Part shown: positions 17,701 to 25,648 of the stretch, one piece after another | Position numbering within the stretch: the stretch's first letter is position 1 | How the letters are laid out: the number at the start of each line of letters is the position of its first letter | From: Hymenobacter ginkgonis | GTDB lineage: Bacteria; Bacteroidota; Bacteroidia; Cytophagales; Hymenobacteraceae | Direction: 5' to 3' | Length of the DNA stretch: 64,000 bases | Assembly: GCF_009755225.1 (NCBI RefSeq) | Contig: NZ_WQKZ01000002.1 | Span: 868,001-932,000 of the forward strand | Made by a program: the position numbers and the translations under genes | The notes under the pieces: generated by a model | What the model was told of the DNA's origin: nothing | The model's database searches: none | Seen by the model: only the letters and a program-made list of their open reading frames with translations

Positions 17701-20319
17701 TTAAAACCTGGCGCCGACCACTACCGTCTTGCGGTACTCGCGGCGCTCGCCGCCGCTGGGCCGAAACAGCTCTACATACATAAGGTAGTAGCCCACAGCG
17801 GCTTTGCGACCGTGCTCGTCGAGGCCGTCCCACTGCACGAAGCCGGTGGTGGGCAAGCTTTCGTTGCGCAGCAGGCGGCGCGTGAGCTGGCCCAGGGCGT
17901 CGTACACCGTTACCGAGCCCACGTAGCCGGGCTGGTCGAGCTGGTAATTGAGGGTGGTGAAATCCTGCTGGCCATCGTCATCGGGCGTGAAAAGCTCGGG
18001 CACTACGGTTAGCTCCTGGCCGTTGCCCACGGCATCCTGGGCCTGCGAATTGGGCCGGCCGGGCGTGGCGTAGCCCACCGTGCCCGCCGCCGAGTGGAAG
18101 TTGCTGGCCACGCTCGGACCACTGGCCCGAATACGCTCCAAGCTCACGCCGGCCTGGGTGCTTAGCAAGCTCAGCTGCTGGTTTTTATGGTAGTCATACT
18201 GGTCTAGCTCCGCGTTGCTTTGGTCGTAGAGGTACACGGTGCCCGCCGTGTTGTCGAGGGCCGGAAAGCCAGCCACGCTAAGCAGCGCGGCCGCGTCGCT
18301 GCTGGTTGGGTACTGCGCCTGCAAAATACCCGCGTCTGAGGTGAGAGCTACTAGCTGGCCAGGTGCTAGCACGTAGGGCGCGCCGGGGCTGATAAAGGCC
18401 GCGCCTGTGCCCGTAGCCTTCTGGTTCGTAAGCTGGTAGCCTTGCAAATTGACATAGCGCAGCGAGCGGTTCAGCACTTCCACGAAGTACACGCCGCCCG
18501 GGTTGTGGTTGAATAATACCTCGTTCACCACCACGTCGCCGGGCTGGGCGGCCTCGGGCAGCGCCACGCTCGCCGAGCTGAGCGTGCCACTGGCATTACC
18601 CACGCAGTCGGTGGCGCGGGCCACGGCCACCATAAGTGGTTGGCTGGGCAGCAAGGCCGCACTCAGCTGCAAGTCTACGGCCCGAAAATCGGGCCCTACC
18701 GGCACCGCCTGGCGCACGGCGGGGGCCACGCCGGTGCTGCTTTGTAAGGTGTATAAGGCTGAATTGCTAGCGATTAAGCTGTCCAACTTCTCGCCAAAAC
18801 TCAGTCGGATGGTGGTGGGCGTGAGGGCCACGGCGCCTAGTAGGGCGGGCGGCCGCCGGTCGGGGTTGGGGGTAGCCACGCTGTTGCGGCGGCCGGGCGT
18901 GCCGCCGCTGGCATCCTGACTGGCTTGCCAGTTTTCGGCGCTGCCGCAATAGTTGGCGGGGTCCAGCATTTCGAGCGTCCAGCCGCCGTTGCGCTTGCGC
19001 TGGTCGCGGTACCAAGTGTCGGCATAAGTTATTTCGAAGAGCGTAGTGCCACCCAGGCCGCGCAGCACAAGCTGGTCGCCGGCGTTGGTGAGGCTCGGGA
19101 AGTTGCTGATTCCATATACTTTGCCGTAAGCCGCAAACTGCCCGGCACGTGTGGCGCCGCACACCACTGCGTACTGCCCGGGCAAGAGCCGGGCGGTATC
19201 GGGCAGCACGGCGGCGGTGCCGCCACCGGGTTTCAGCAGGCGCACCCCGCGCAAGCTCAGGGTCTTCGTAGTGGGGTTGTACAGCTCGATAAACTCCGAG
19301 GCAGGTAGCCCCACCACGGGCGTTTCGTCGGCCATAATCTCCGTAATCAGTAGCTCGCCCACCCGCGGAGCCACCGGCACGCCGCCGAAGGCGGCCGTGA
19401 GCGGCCCGGTGGCCACGTTGCCATACAAGTCGGCTAGCTGCCGCACTTCCAAGGTGTTAGCGCTCAAAAAATCTTGCCCAAAGGTGAGCCGCACTACCGC
19501 CGGATTTAGCGCCGACACGGTGGCCGTGGCTGGCCCTACCCCTGTGCCTAGCCGGTAGTGCGCCGGCTGGGCAGCTGTGGCGGGGTCCACGGCTTCGTTA
19601 AACACGACGTCGAGCGTGCGGGCATCTGCGGCTACGGCCTTGGTCAGCAGCGGGGGGGTAGGGTCGGTGGCCGAAATATCGTCAAAGTAAAAATTCTTGC
19701 CATTGGCCGACGAGTACAGCAGCGATACGCCCACCACGGCGCTGCGTTGGTGGGTGTTGTCGGTGGGCGTGGCGACTTCGGCCACAAAGTTGCGGCCGCC
19801 GGTAGGGTCGCGGGCCAGGGTCCACTGCCCTTGTAGCGAGCGCGTTACGCGCACCCGCACGAGGTTGTTGGTGGTCGAGCTGAGGGTGCCGTTTTGGCCG
19901 TCGATGAGGACGGTGGCCGCGCGGGCCGAGTCCTTGCGAAAGAGGCTCACCTCGTCGTCGGTGCCACCCAGGCGCACGAAATAGCCTTTGGTAGCGGGGC
20001 TTTTAAGGTCGGCTTGCGAGGCCAGCAGCCACACGTCGGCGAGGTTGCTGGCGGAGGTGGCCAGCTTGAGGTTGGCCCAAAACTCCCAGGTAGTACCGGT
20101 GCTGGCCTGGCACGGCGTAACGAGTTGTAATTGAGTGCCCGTAACGGCCGGGCCATTGCTTTGCAGCACTTGGTTGGGGACCACGAAGCTGCCCACATCG
20201 CCAGTCCAGGCCGGGTTTTGAGTGAAGTTGCCGTCGGCAAAAGTTTCGGCAAGTTGGGCCTGCGCGGCCCGCGTTAAGAACAGCAGGAAGGTAAAAAATA
20301 CTACGTAAAAATGCTTCAT
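17701..20319 (-). CDS. Secreted lamin-tail-domain protein with CHU-type C-terminal domain
   Basis: This encodes 872 residues. A signal peptide (to about 22, AAQAQ) leads into a beta-sandwich of laminin-G-like character (about 25-215), an Ig-like segment (SALNPAVVRLTFGQDF near 285), a first lamin-tail domain (about 325-450: LLITEIMADETP, SEFIELYNPT), a second Ig-like segment, a second lamin-tail domain (about 590-720: VVVNEVLFNHNPGG, FVEVLNRS) and a C-terminal FlgD-Ig/CHU_C-like domain (FTPDDDGQQDF, VTVYDALGQLTRRL, YYLMYVELF). This is the architecture of Bacteroidota surface proteins exported by T9SS, possibly with a type B sorting domain. Role is probably adhesive or structural. Confidence 0.85.
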   Translation of the reverse strand: MKHFYVVFFTFLLFLTRAAQAQLAETFADGNFTQNPAWTGDVGSFVVPNQVLQSNGPAVTGTQLQLVTPCQASTGTTWEFWANLKLATSASNLADVWLLASQADLKSPATKGYFVRLGGTDDEVSLFRKDSARAATVLIDGQNGTLSSTTNNLVRVRVTRSLQGQWTLARDPTGGRNFVAEVATPTDNTHQRSAVVGVSLLYSSANGKNFYFDDISATDPTPPLLTKAVAADARTLDVVFNEAVDPATAAQPAHYRLGTGVGPATATVSALNPAVVRLTFGQDFLSANTLEVRQLADLYGNVATGPLTAAFGGVPVAPRVGELLITEIMADETPVVGLPASEFIELYNPTTKTLSLRGVRLLKPGGGTAAVLPDTARLLPGQYAVVCGATRAGQFAAYGKVYGISNFPSLTNAGDQLVLRGLGGTTLFEITYADTWYRDQRKRNGGWTLEMLDPANYCGSAENWQASQDASGGTPGRRNSVATPNPDRRPPALLGAVALTPTTIRLSFGEKLDSLIASNSALYTLQSSTGVAPAVRQAVPVGPDFRAVDLQLSAALLPSQPLMVAVARATDCVGNASGTLSSASVALPEAAQPGDVVVNEVLFNHNPGGVYFVEVLNRSLRYVNLQGYQLTNQKATGTGAAFISPGAPYVLAPGQLVALTSDAGILQAQYPTSSDAAALLSVAGFPALDNTAGTVYLYDQSNAELDQYDYHKNQQLSLLSTQAGVSLERIRASGPSVASNFHSAAGTVGYATPGRPNSQAQDAVGNGQELTVVPELFTPDDDGQQDFTTLNYQLDQPGYVGSVTVYDALGQLTRRLLRNESLPTTGFVQWDGLDEHGRKAAVGYYLMYVELFRPSGGERREYRKTVVVGARF

Positions 20320-20433
20320 TCAGAAATAGCAGAGTGCAGATTTAACGACCAAGTAACGAATTTATCCCGACATTTGCCCGGCACCGGCCGGCGCGAAGCC
20401 GCCCGTTTAACGTGCTGATTAACTGCTACCCTC

Positions 20434-21426
20434 ATGAAGATTGCTGTTGTGGGTGCCACCGGCCTGGTGGGCACCGAAATGCTGAAAGTGCTCGCCGAGC
20501 GCCAGTTTCCGGTTACCGAATTACTCCCCGTGGCTTCGGCCAAATCGGTAGGCCAGTTGGTTCATTTTCAAGGTAAAGACTACCCCGTGGTGAGCATGGA
20601 AGCTGCCATTGCGGCGCGGCCAGCCATCGCCATTTTCTCGGCCGGCGGCGGTGTGTCGCTGGAGTTTGCCCCCCAATTTGCCGAAGTAGGCACCACGGTG
20701 GTCGATAATTCGTCGGCTTGGCGCATGGACCCCAGCAAGAAGCTAGTAGTGCCCGAGGTGAATGCCCACGAGCTTACCAAGGACGATAAAATTATCGCCA
20801 ACCCCAATTGCTCGACCATTCAGATGGTGGTGGCGCTGAATGATTTGCATAAAAAATACCACGCCGCGCGCATCGTGGTGAGCACTTACCAGAGCGTAAC
20901 CGGCACCGGTAAAAAAGCCGTGGACCAACTCATGGAGGAGCGCGCCGGCCAGGCCGTGAGCAACGCCGCCTACCCCCACGCCATTGACCTAAACGTGCTG
21001 CCCCACATCGACGTGTTTCAGCCGAATGGCTACACCAAGGAGGAGCTAAAAATGGTGAATGAGACCAAAAAAATCATGAGCGACGACAGCATCCGCGTGA
21101 CCGCTACCTGCGTGCGGGTGCCCGTGATGGGCGGCCACTCCGAGTCGGTGAACATCGAGTTTGCCCAGGATTTTGACCTCGACGACGTGCGCGACATTCT
21201 GCGCCACACCGAGGGGGTAGAACTGGTGGATGACCCCAGCCGAAACAGCTACCCCATGCCCAAAGACAGCCACGGCCGCGACGCCGTGCTAGTGGGCCGC
21301 CTGCGCCGCGACGATACCCAGCCCAACACCCTCAACATGTGGATTGTGGCCGACAACCTGCGCAAAGGCGCCGCCACCAACGCCGTGCAGATTGCTGAAT
21401 ACTTGGTAGCCAAGGGTTTGGTATAG
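20434..21426 (+). CDS. asd: Aspartate-semialdehyde dehydrogenase
   Basis: This cytoplasmic enzyme makes L-aspartate-4-semialdehyde from aspartyl phosphate with NADPH, at the branch point to lysine/diaminopimelate, threonine and methionine. The protein has 330 residues, normal for the family. GATGLVGTEML (residues 7-17) binds NADP, the catalytic Cys126 lies in IIANPNCSTIQM, and the later part has CVRVPVMGGHSESV with the active-site His. It is transcribed alone and ends at a hairpin of the GAACGTC family with a T tract. Confidence 0.97.
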   Translation: MKIAVVGATGLVGTEMLKVLAERQFPVTELLPVASAKSVGQLVHFQGKDYPVVSMEAAIAARPAIAIFSAGGGVSLEFAPQFAEVGTTVVDNSSAWRMDPSKKLVVPEVNAHELTKDDKIIANPNCSTIQMVVALNDLHKKYHAARIVVSTYQSVTGTGKKAVDQLMEERAGQAVSNAAYPHAIDLNVLPHIDVFQPNGYTKEELKMVNETKKIMSDDSIRVTATCVRVPVMGGHSESVNIEFAQDFDLDDVRDILRHTEGVELVDDPSRNSYPMPKDSHGRDAVLVGRLRRDDTQPNTLNMWIVADNLRKGAATNAVQIAEYLVAKGLV

Positions 21427-21446
21427 CGTAAACAGATGCTATTGAG

Positions 21447-21486
21447 AACGTCCTGCTAAGCTTCGCGCAGCAGGACGTTTTTTTTG
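21447..21486 (+). terminator. Terminator of asd, GAACGTC-family hairpin
   Basis: An 11-bp stem AACGTCCTGCT/AGCAGGACGTT (21447-21457 with 21469-21479) and an 11-nt loop are followed by a run of eight or more T. This shows that members of the repeat family can act as intrinsic terminators. Confidence 0.9.
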
Positions 21487-21498
21487 TGAACTACTTAC

Positions 21499-22626
21499 AT
21501 GAAACCACGCTGGCGCTGGCTGTTATTATTGGTTGTACTGGGGTGCGCCTGGGCTAGCTATAGCCGCCCTACCTATACCCCACCGCGCCCACCTCACGTA
21601 CGCCTGCGGCTGGCCTACCTAGAGCGTATAATGCGCGAAGGCAGCGGACCGGGTACGGCGCTGGGAGGCCTTATTCAGCAAAACTCAGAGTGGGGACTAT
21701 TCACTTTATCGTTCACGACTTATGCGCTGGCTAGCTTAGCGGAGCATGACCCCAGTTTGCGGCCCGAGGCCGCTGAATACATTGGTTTGGCTATCCAGCA
21801 GGTACTAGGGGCTCCTATCCGCCAGTCTTTCGCAGCCGATAGGCCTACCCCAGTAGCACCCGGCGACACGTTGCCTAGTTCAGTACTCTACCTTGGCCAC
21901 CTCAACCTGATGCTGGGTTGCCACCGGCAATTAGTGGCGTCGTCGCCCTATAAGGCGCTGCACGATACCCTGTCGGCTAGGCTGTATCGGCGCTATGAGC
22001 AGGCCACCGAGGGTAACCTGACCTCCTACCCCCACCTGCGCTGGGTACCCGACAACACAGTGGCCCTGGCCTCGCTGGCCCTGCACAGCCACCTCACAGG
22101 TAGCACCTACGCCGCGGCGGGTCGCCGCTGGGTGGCACTAGCCAAGGGGCGCTGGCTCGACCCCGCTACCGGCCTGCTGGCGTCGCAGACTGATGCGCAG
22201 GGGCGTGTTCGAGAAGGGCCCCGCGGCTCGATGCTTGGCTGGAGTATCTGGTTTTTGGCGCGGTTCGATTCAACTTTTGCCCGGCAGCAGTACCAGCGCT
22301 ACCAGGCGGCGCAGAGCACCAATCTGGGCGTATTGCGCTTGTACCGCGAGCTGCCCGGCGACTATACCACCGGTGCGGGCGACGTAGATAGCGGGCCGCT
22401 GCTGGTGGGCTACGGCATTCCGGCCACTGCCTTTGCCTGCGCCGATGCTATAGCGCTGCACGATTGGCGCAATGCGCAGCGGCTGCGGCGTGTTATCAGC
22501 TTGGGTAGCCGCGAAATAGAGGAGAATGGGGAGCTGCGCTACGGCGTGCGATTGGTTGATTTAGACGTGAGCCCGCTGTCGGAAGCACTGCTGCTGTGGG
22601 TGGATGGGCCAGGGCCTACCAAGTAA
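21499..22626 (+). CDS. Secreted protein of unknown function, possibly alpha/alpha-toroid
   Basis: This encodes 375 residues. The N-terminus is a signal segment (WLLLLVVLGCAWAS) whose LGC could be a lipobox. The rest is helical, with regularly spaced hydrophobic helices (LFTLSFTTYALASLAEHD, SSVLYLGHLNLMLGCHRQL, RWVPDNTVALASLALHSH, GSMLGWSIWFLARFD, PLLVGYGIPATAFACADAI). The spacing of about 50 residues and the motifs resemble (alpha/alpha)6-barrel proteins of glycosidase or terpenoid-processing type. That is a fold-level guess; no catalytic signature is clear to me. It starts only 72 bp after asd but beyond its terminator. Confidence 0.75.
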   Translation: MKPRWRWLLLLVVLGCAWASYSRPTYTPPRPPHVRLRLAYLERIMREGSGPGTALGGLIQQNSEWGLFTLSFTTYALASLAEHDPSLRPEAAEYIGLAIQQVLGAPIRQSFAADRPTPVAPGDTLPSSVLYLGHLNLMLGCHRQLVASSPYKALHDTLSARLYRRYEQATEGNLTSYPHLRWVPDNTVALASLALHSHLTGSTYAAAGRRWVALAKGRWLDPATGLLASQTDAQGRVREGPRGSMLGWSIWFLARFDSTFARQQYQRYQAAQSTNLGVLRLYRELPGDYTTGAGDVDSGPLLVGYGIPATAFACADAIALHDWRNAQRLRRVISLGSREIEENGELRYGVRLVDLDVSPLSEALLLWVDGPGPTK

Positions 22627-22635
22627 GCCTACCAT

Positions 22636-23460
22636 TTAGCTTAGCAGGTGCCCGACTAGCAAAGTGCTGTTTATCAGGCAATGCGTGGCGGCGGCAGCCC
22701 ACACTGACCCGGTGCGCTCGCGAACCCATAAAAACAGCGTACCCATCACTAGTTGAAACACTACGTCGGTGAGCGAAAAGCGGAGCAGCCCCGCCCACCA
22801 GTAGGGCAGTAGCTGTACGCCGGAGCCATCGGCCAGCGGCAGCCATATGTTGCCCGGAAACTTGAGGCCGTGGCCCAGCACGAACAGCAATATCCCCACT
22901 ACTCCGCCCCAACTGGTGCGGGTGCCGGGTAGGGAAATAGTGCGGGGAAACACGCGGCTGAGCAGCCCCAGCAATACGCCCCGGTAGAATAGTTCTTCCT
23001 CTAAGCCGGGCACCAGGGCAAAAAACACGCGCTCGTTCCACCACAGGTGAGTGAATGCGTGCCGCGAAAAATAAGCATCCGCAAAAACCAGGGCCACGCT
23101 AGCGACTACTACCGGTGCCACAGCCCGCAGGGCCTGAGGCCGCTTGAGCCCCGCTTCGGCTGGCTTTACCCAGCGCAGGCCATATACCAAACCGGCCGAC
23201 AAAAGCAGGCCCGCTACTTTGTTGGTCCAGGTTACGGGGTGGTAGAGGGGGTTGGTCCAACTGGCGGGTAGGGTGAAGCCAGTCGCTAGGGCCCAGTAGG
23301 TAAAAGAAGGTAGCACAAGCACCAGGGCGTGCAGCGCGCAAGCTGCTGCTGCTAAGCCCAGTAGCCGGGGCGCCACCACCAGGCGCGGCGCGCCCAAAAC
23401 CAAACACAGCAGGCCCCAGAGCAGGCCCCAAAGCAAGAGGGTAGCAATGTCAAATAGCAT
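22636..23460 (-). CDS. CPBP family intramembrane glutamic protease
   Basis: This encodes 274 residues from the ATG at 23460; the frame extends to 23517, but those 19 residues are not hydrophobic or conserved-looking. Several transmembrane helices carry the three CPBP/Abi motifs: EEELFYRG (motif 1), FVLGH (F-x3-H, motif 2) and HCLIN (H-x3-N, motif 3). Members are membrane proteases related to Rce1 and are often linked to bacteriocin immunity, but no bacteriocin gene is visible here. It is convergent with the unknown secreted protein, with a 9-bp gap. Confidence 0.88.
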   Translation of the reverse strand: MLFDIATLLLWGLLWGLLCLVLGAPRLVVAPRLLGLAAAACALHALVLVLPSFTYWALATGFTLPASWTNPLYHPVTWTNKVAGLLLSAGLVYGLRWVKPAEAGLKRPQALRAVAPVVVASVALVFADAYFSRHAFTHLWWNERVFFALVPGLEEELFYRGVLLGLLSRVFPRTISLPGTRTSWGGVVGILLFVLGHGLKFPGNIWLPLADGSGVQLLPYWWAGLLRFSLTDVVFQLVMGTLFLWVRERTGSVWAAAATHCLINSTLLVGHLLS

Positions 23461-23562
23461 CCGAGTACAACCGCGAGTCGCCAGGCAATTAGTGGTGCTG
23501 GTAGCCGGCTGTGCCACCGCCCAACGCTAAAAGCCCGGCCGCATTGTTCTGGCTGTGCCGGG

Positions 23563-25002
23563 CTACATCGGCCGCATCCAGGGCGCATTAAGGCGCACGT
23601 ACATGGAGGCCGAGAGCGGCAGTTGGCCGTAGCCCGGCCCTACGTAGCCAACCACGCCGTAGTAGCGGTCGTTTTGCAAATCCTGCGGAATGAAGTAACC
23701 CGTGAGCTGGCCGCCTACGCTCAGCTCGGGGCCGTGCGGGCCGCCGAGGGTAGTGAAGCGGTAGCTGGCGCCCACGGTGAGCGCATGCACATTGAAAACG
23801 CGGCTCCGCAGCGGCTCGGTAGGCGGGGTAGAAGGAAAAAAACTTAGCTCCTCGCTGTCTTTCTGCACAAACTCGTAGCGGCCGTAGAAAGTGGGCCGGC
23901 CCAGCGTAAGGTTAGTTTCGGCCAGCACGGCGTGTTCGGGGCGGGCAGTGTGGCCCTCATTCATGCCCCAAATAAGCGACGACGCGCTATAGTGCCGCTC
24001 GCCCCAGCTGTGGCTATGCAGGATGGAGGCCGTAGTGCGGGTCACGTTTTCGGCGGGGTGCAGGTCTTCGGGACTTTTAATGAAGGCGCGGCTAACCTGC
24101 AAGGCCAGCGAGGGGGTAGGGTTCCAATTCAGGCGGGCGGCCCACGAGTCGGCGCGGGGCCGGTCAAAATCGTAGCGGTATTGGTCGGGCTCGCGGCCCG
24201 TAAAATTGCTGCCTTCCAGCTTCAACTGCTTGTAGCGCAGGCCCAGCGTGGCCACCCCAAAGGTAATGTGCGTGGCATCGGTCCAGTGGTGGGCCAGGGA
24301 GGCGTCGGGGTTTGGCATGGCCGAAATGCGGTGCATAAAGGCCGCCGGCCCAATGGCCGGTTCGCCGGGGTAGCCGAGGTAGGCCGTTAGGTCCACAGCT
24401 GGCGAGAAAGCATACGTATAGCCCACGCTCAGCCCCGAAACTAAGTCGTGCGGGTGCTGCCGGTCGATGAGCGGCTGGCCCCGATACGACTCACCCGTTT
24501 GAAAAAGCAGGGGGTAGCCGCCGCGCGTTTCCGTGAGCGGGTCGAGGCTCACCATGAGGGTCAGGTTCAGCAAGCCGCGCTCCCCTACGTTGCGCTGAGC
24601 CATGGCCATCAGCCAGTTGGGGCCGTCCACGGCGTTGGCGTGGCCGCGGCCACTAGCGTGGTTGAAGTTCTGGCTGGTGTAGCGGCCAAAAGCGCTGCCG
24701 TGGTACATCAGCATCCAGGGGCCCTGGTGCTGCATCCACATGTACATCGGCGTCTGGTCGGGTTGCCAGGCGGTGCCCGAGCCATTGCGCGCCATCGGCA
24801 AATGGCGCGAATAGGCATGGCTCATGCGCGGGCTGCCCATCTCCGGGCCGCTCATGCCTGCCATGGGCTGCGGGCCGGGGGTAGGCTGGGCGCGAGTGGT
24901 ATCTGCCGGCATGGCCATGCCGGGGGTGTGCCGGTGTTGGGCCAGGGCGGGGGTAGCGAGCAGCACAGCGGCCAGCCAGCGCAATAGGGTCGGGGGTTTC
25001 AT
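23563..25002 (-). CDS. Met/His-rich N-terminus, predicted outer-membrane barrel protein
   Basis: This encodes 479 residues from the ATG at 25002. A signal peptide (ATPALAQ) is followed by a Met/His/Pro-rich segment of about 80 residues (HRHTPGMAMP, PMAGMSGPEMG, MYMWMQHQGPWMLMYHG), a composition often seen in copper-handling proteins. The remaining part consists of amphipathic beta strands (ITFGVATLGLRYKQLKLEGSNF; FYGRYEFVQKDSEEL), ending in LSASMYVRLNAPW, like an outer-membrane barrel. It is divergent from the Csp-like copper protein, which supports a metal-related role. Inference only; the family has no known function that I can name. Confidence 0.78.
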   Translation of the reverse strand: MKPPTLLRWLAAVLLATPALAQHRHTPGMAMPADTTRAQPTPGPQPMAGMSGPEMGSPRMSHAYSRHLPMARNGSGTAWQPDQTPMYMWMQHQGPWMLMYHGSAFGRYTSQNFNHASGRGHANAVDGPNWLMAMAQRNVGERGLLNLTLMVSLDPLTETRGGYPLLFQTGESYRGQPLIDRQHPHDLVSGLSVGYTYAFSPAVDLTAYLGYPGEPAIGPAAFMHRISAMPNPDASLAHHWTDATHITFGVATLGLRYKQLKLEGSNFTGREPDQYRYDFDRPRADSWAARLNWNPTPSLALQVSRAFIKSPEDLHPAENVTRTTASILHSHSWGERHYSASSLIWGMNEGHTARPEHAVLAETNLTLGRPTFYGRYEFVQKDSEELSFFPSTPPTEPLRSRVFNVHALTVGASYRFTTLGGPHGPELSVGGQLTGYFIPQDLQNDRYYGVVGYVGPGYGQLPLSASMYVRLNAPWMRPM

Positions 25003-25177
25003 GCCAGCGAATGTTAAGCAACTGCTCATCTAAACGCGCAAACCCAGGCGGCAGTGGGGCTGCCCGCCCGCAAGGTTCGGGCAGCCAGCGTGCATAATTT
25101 GGGCTGTTTGTCAATGAGCCCCTGATTTTATACGTTGGCTGCCCGTATGTTATACTGCCCTACCCCCGGTGGTGCGT

Positions 25178-25220
25178 ATAAGGCAAGTGCCCGGCCGCTG
25201 TGGCCGGGCACTTGCCTTAT
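25178..25220 (+). promoter_or_regulatory. Perfect stem-loop in the leader of the Csp-like gene
   Basis: A 19-bp perfect stem (25178-25196 with 25202-25220, ATAAGGCAAGTGCCCGGCC and its complement) with a 5-nt loop ends 7 nt before the ATG at 25228. It is not a GAACGTC-family repeat and has no T tract. Its position suggests control of translation or of read-through, or a terminator for a short upstream transcript. Confidence 0.6.
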
Positions 25221-25227
25221 TACCGCT

Positions 25228-25563
25228 ATGAAAAACGCGCCCGTCGAATATTATTCCCTCCTCAATGTCCTGGCTCGCTGCGTGGTCGCCTGCGAATACT
25301 GCGCCGACGCCTGCCTCGTAGAGCCAGACATCGCCATGATGGTGCCCTGCATTCGCACCGACCGCGACTGTGCCGACATCTGTCGGCTCACGGCCGCGCT
25401 CATCGCCCGTAACTCGCCCCACGCCCCGCATCTTATCAAGGAGTGCATTGAGGTTTGCCAAAAGTGCCACGACGAGTGTGCCAAGCACCCGCACGACCAC
25501 TGCCAGCAGTGTGCCCAAGCTTGCCAAGAATGCGTGAATGCTTGTGAAAATTATGCGGCTTAA
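25228..25563 (+). CDS. Four-helix-bundle copper-binding protein (Csp/DUF326-like)
   Basis: This encodes 111 residues with 16 cysteines and several histidines. The cysteines line up along helices as CxxxC and CxxC motifs (CVVACEYCADAC, CADIC, CIEVCQKCHDEC, HCQQCAQACQECVNAC), the pattern of Csp copper-storage proteins that hold Cu(I) inside a four-helix bundle. There is no signal peptide, so it resembles cytosolic Csp3-type proteins. The frame extends upstream to a TTG at 25135, but that would run through the stem-loop; the ATG at 25228 gives the family's start. It probably buffers or stores copper. It ends at a perfect palindromic repeat. Confidence 0.9.
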   Translation: MKNAPVEYYSLLNVLARCVVACEYCADACLVEPDIAMMVPCIRTDRDCADICRLTAALIARNSPHAPHLIKECIEVCQKCHDECAKHPHDHCQQCAQACQECVNACENYAA

Positions 25564-25593
25564 GTTATTTAAAACTAAGTAAGTAGTAATGCA

Positions 25594-25635
25594 AAAAGAA
25601 CGTCATGCTTCACTAGTGAAGCATGACGTTCTTTT
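25594..25635. repeat. Perfect 42-bp palindrome, GAACGTC family
   Basis: Positions 25594-25614 and 25615-25635 are exact reverse complements with no loop (AAAAGAACGTCATGCTTCAC and onward). It lies between the convergent Csp-like and MFS genes. A-rich and T-rich outer edges let it work as a terminator in both directions. Confidence 0.9.
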
Positions 25636-25648
25636 GAGTTTCGTTCGC

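Noticed and set aside
22616-23044. Overlapping minus-strand frame inside the CPBP gene
   Set aside because: It is in a shifted frame, rich in Arg and Pro without membrane segments, while the CPBP frame has all three protease motifs.
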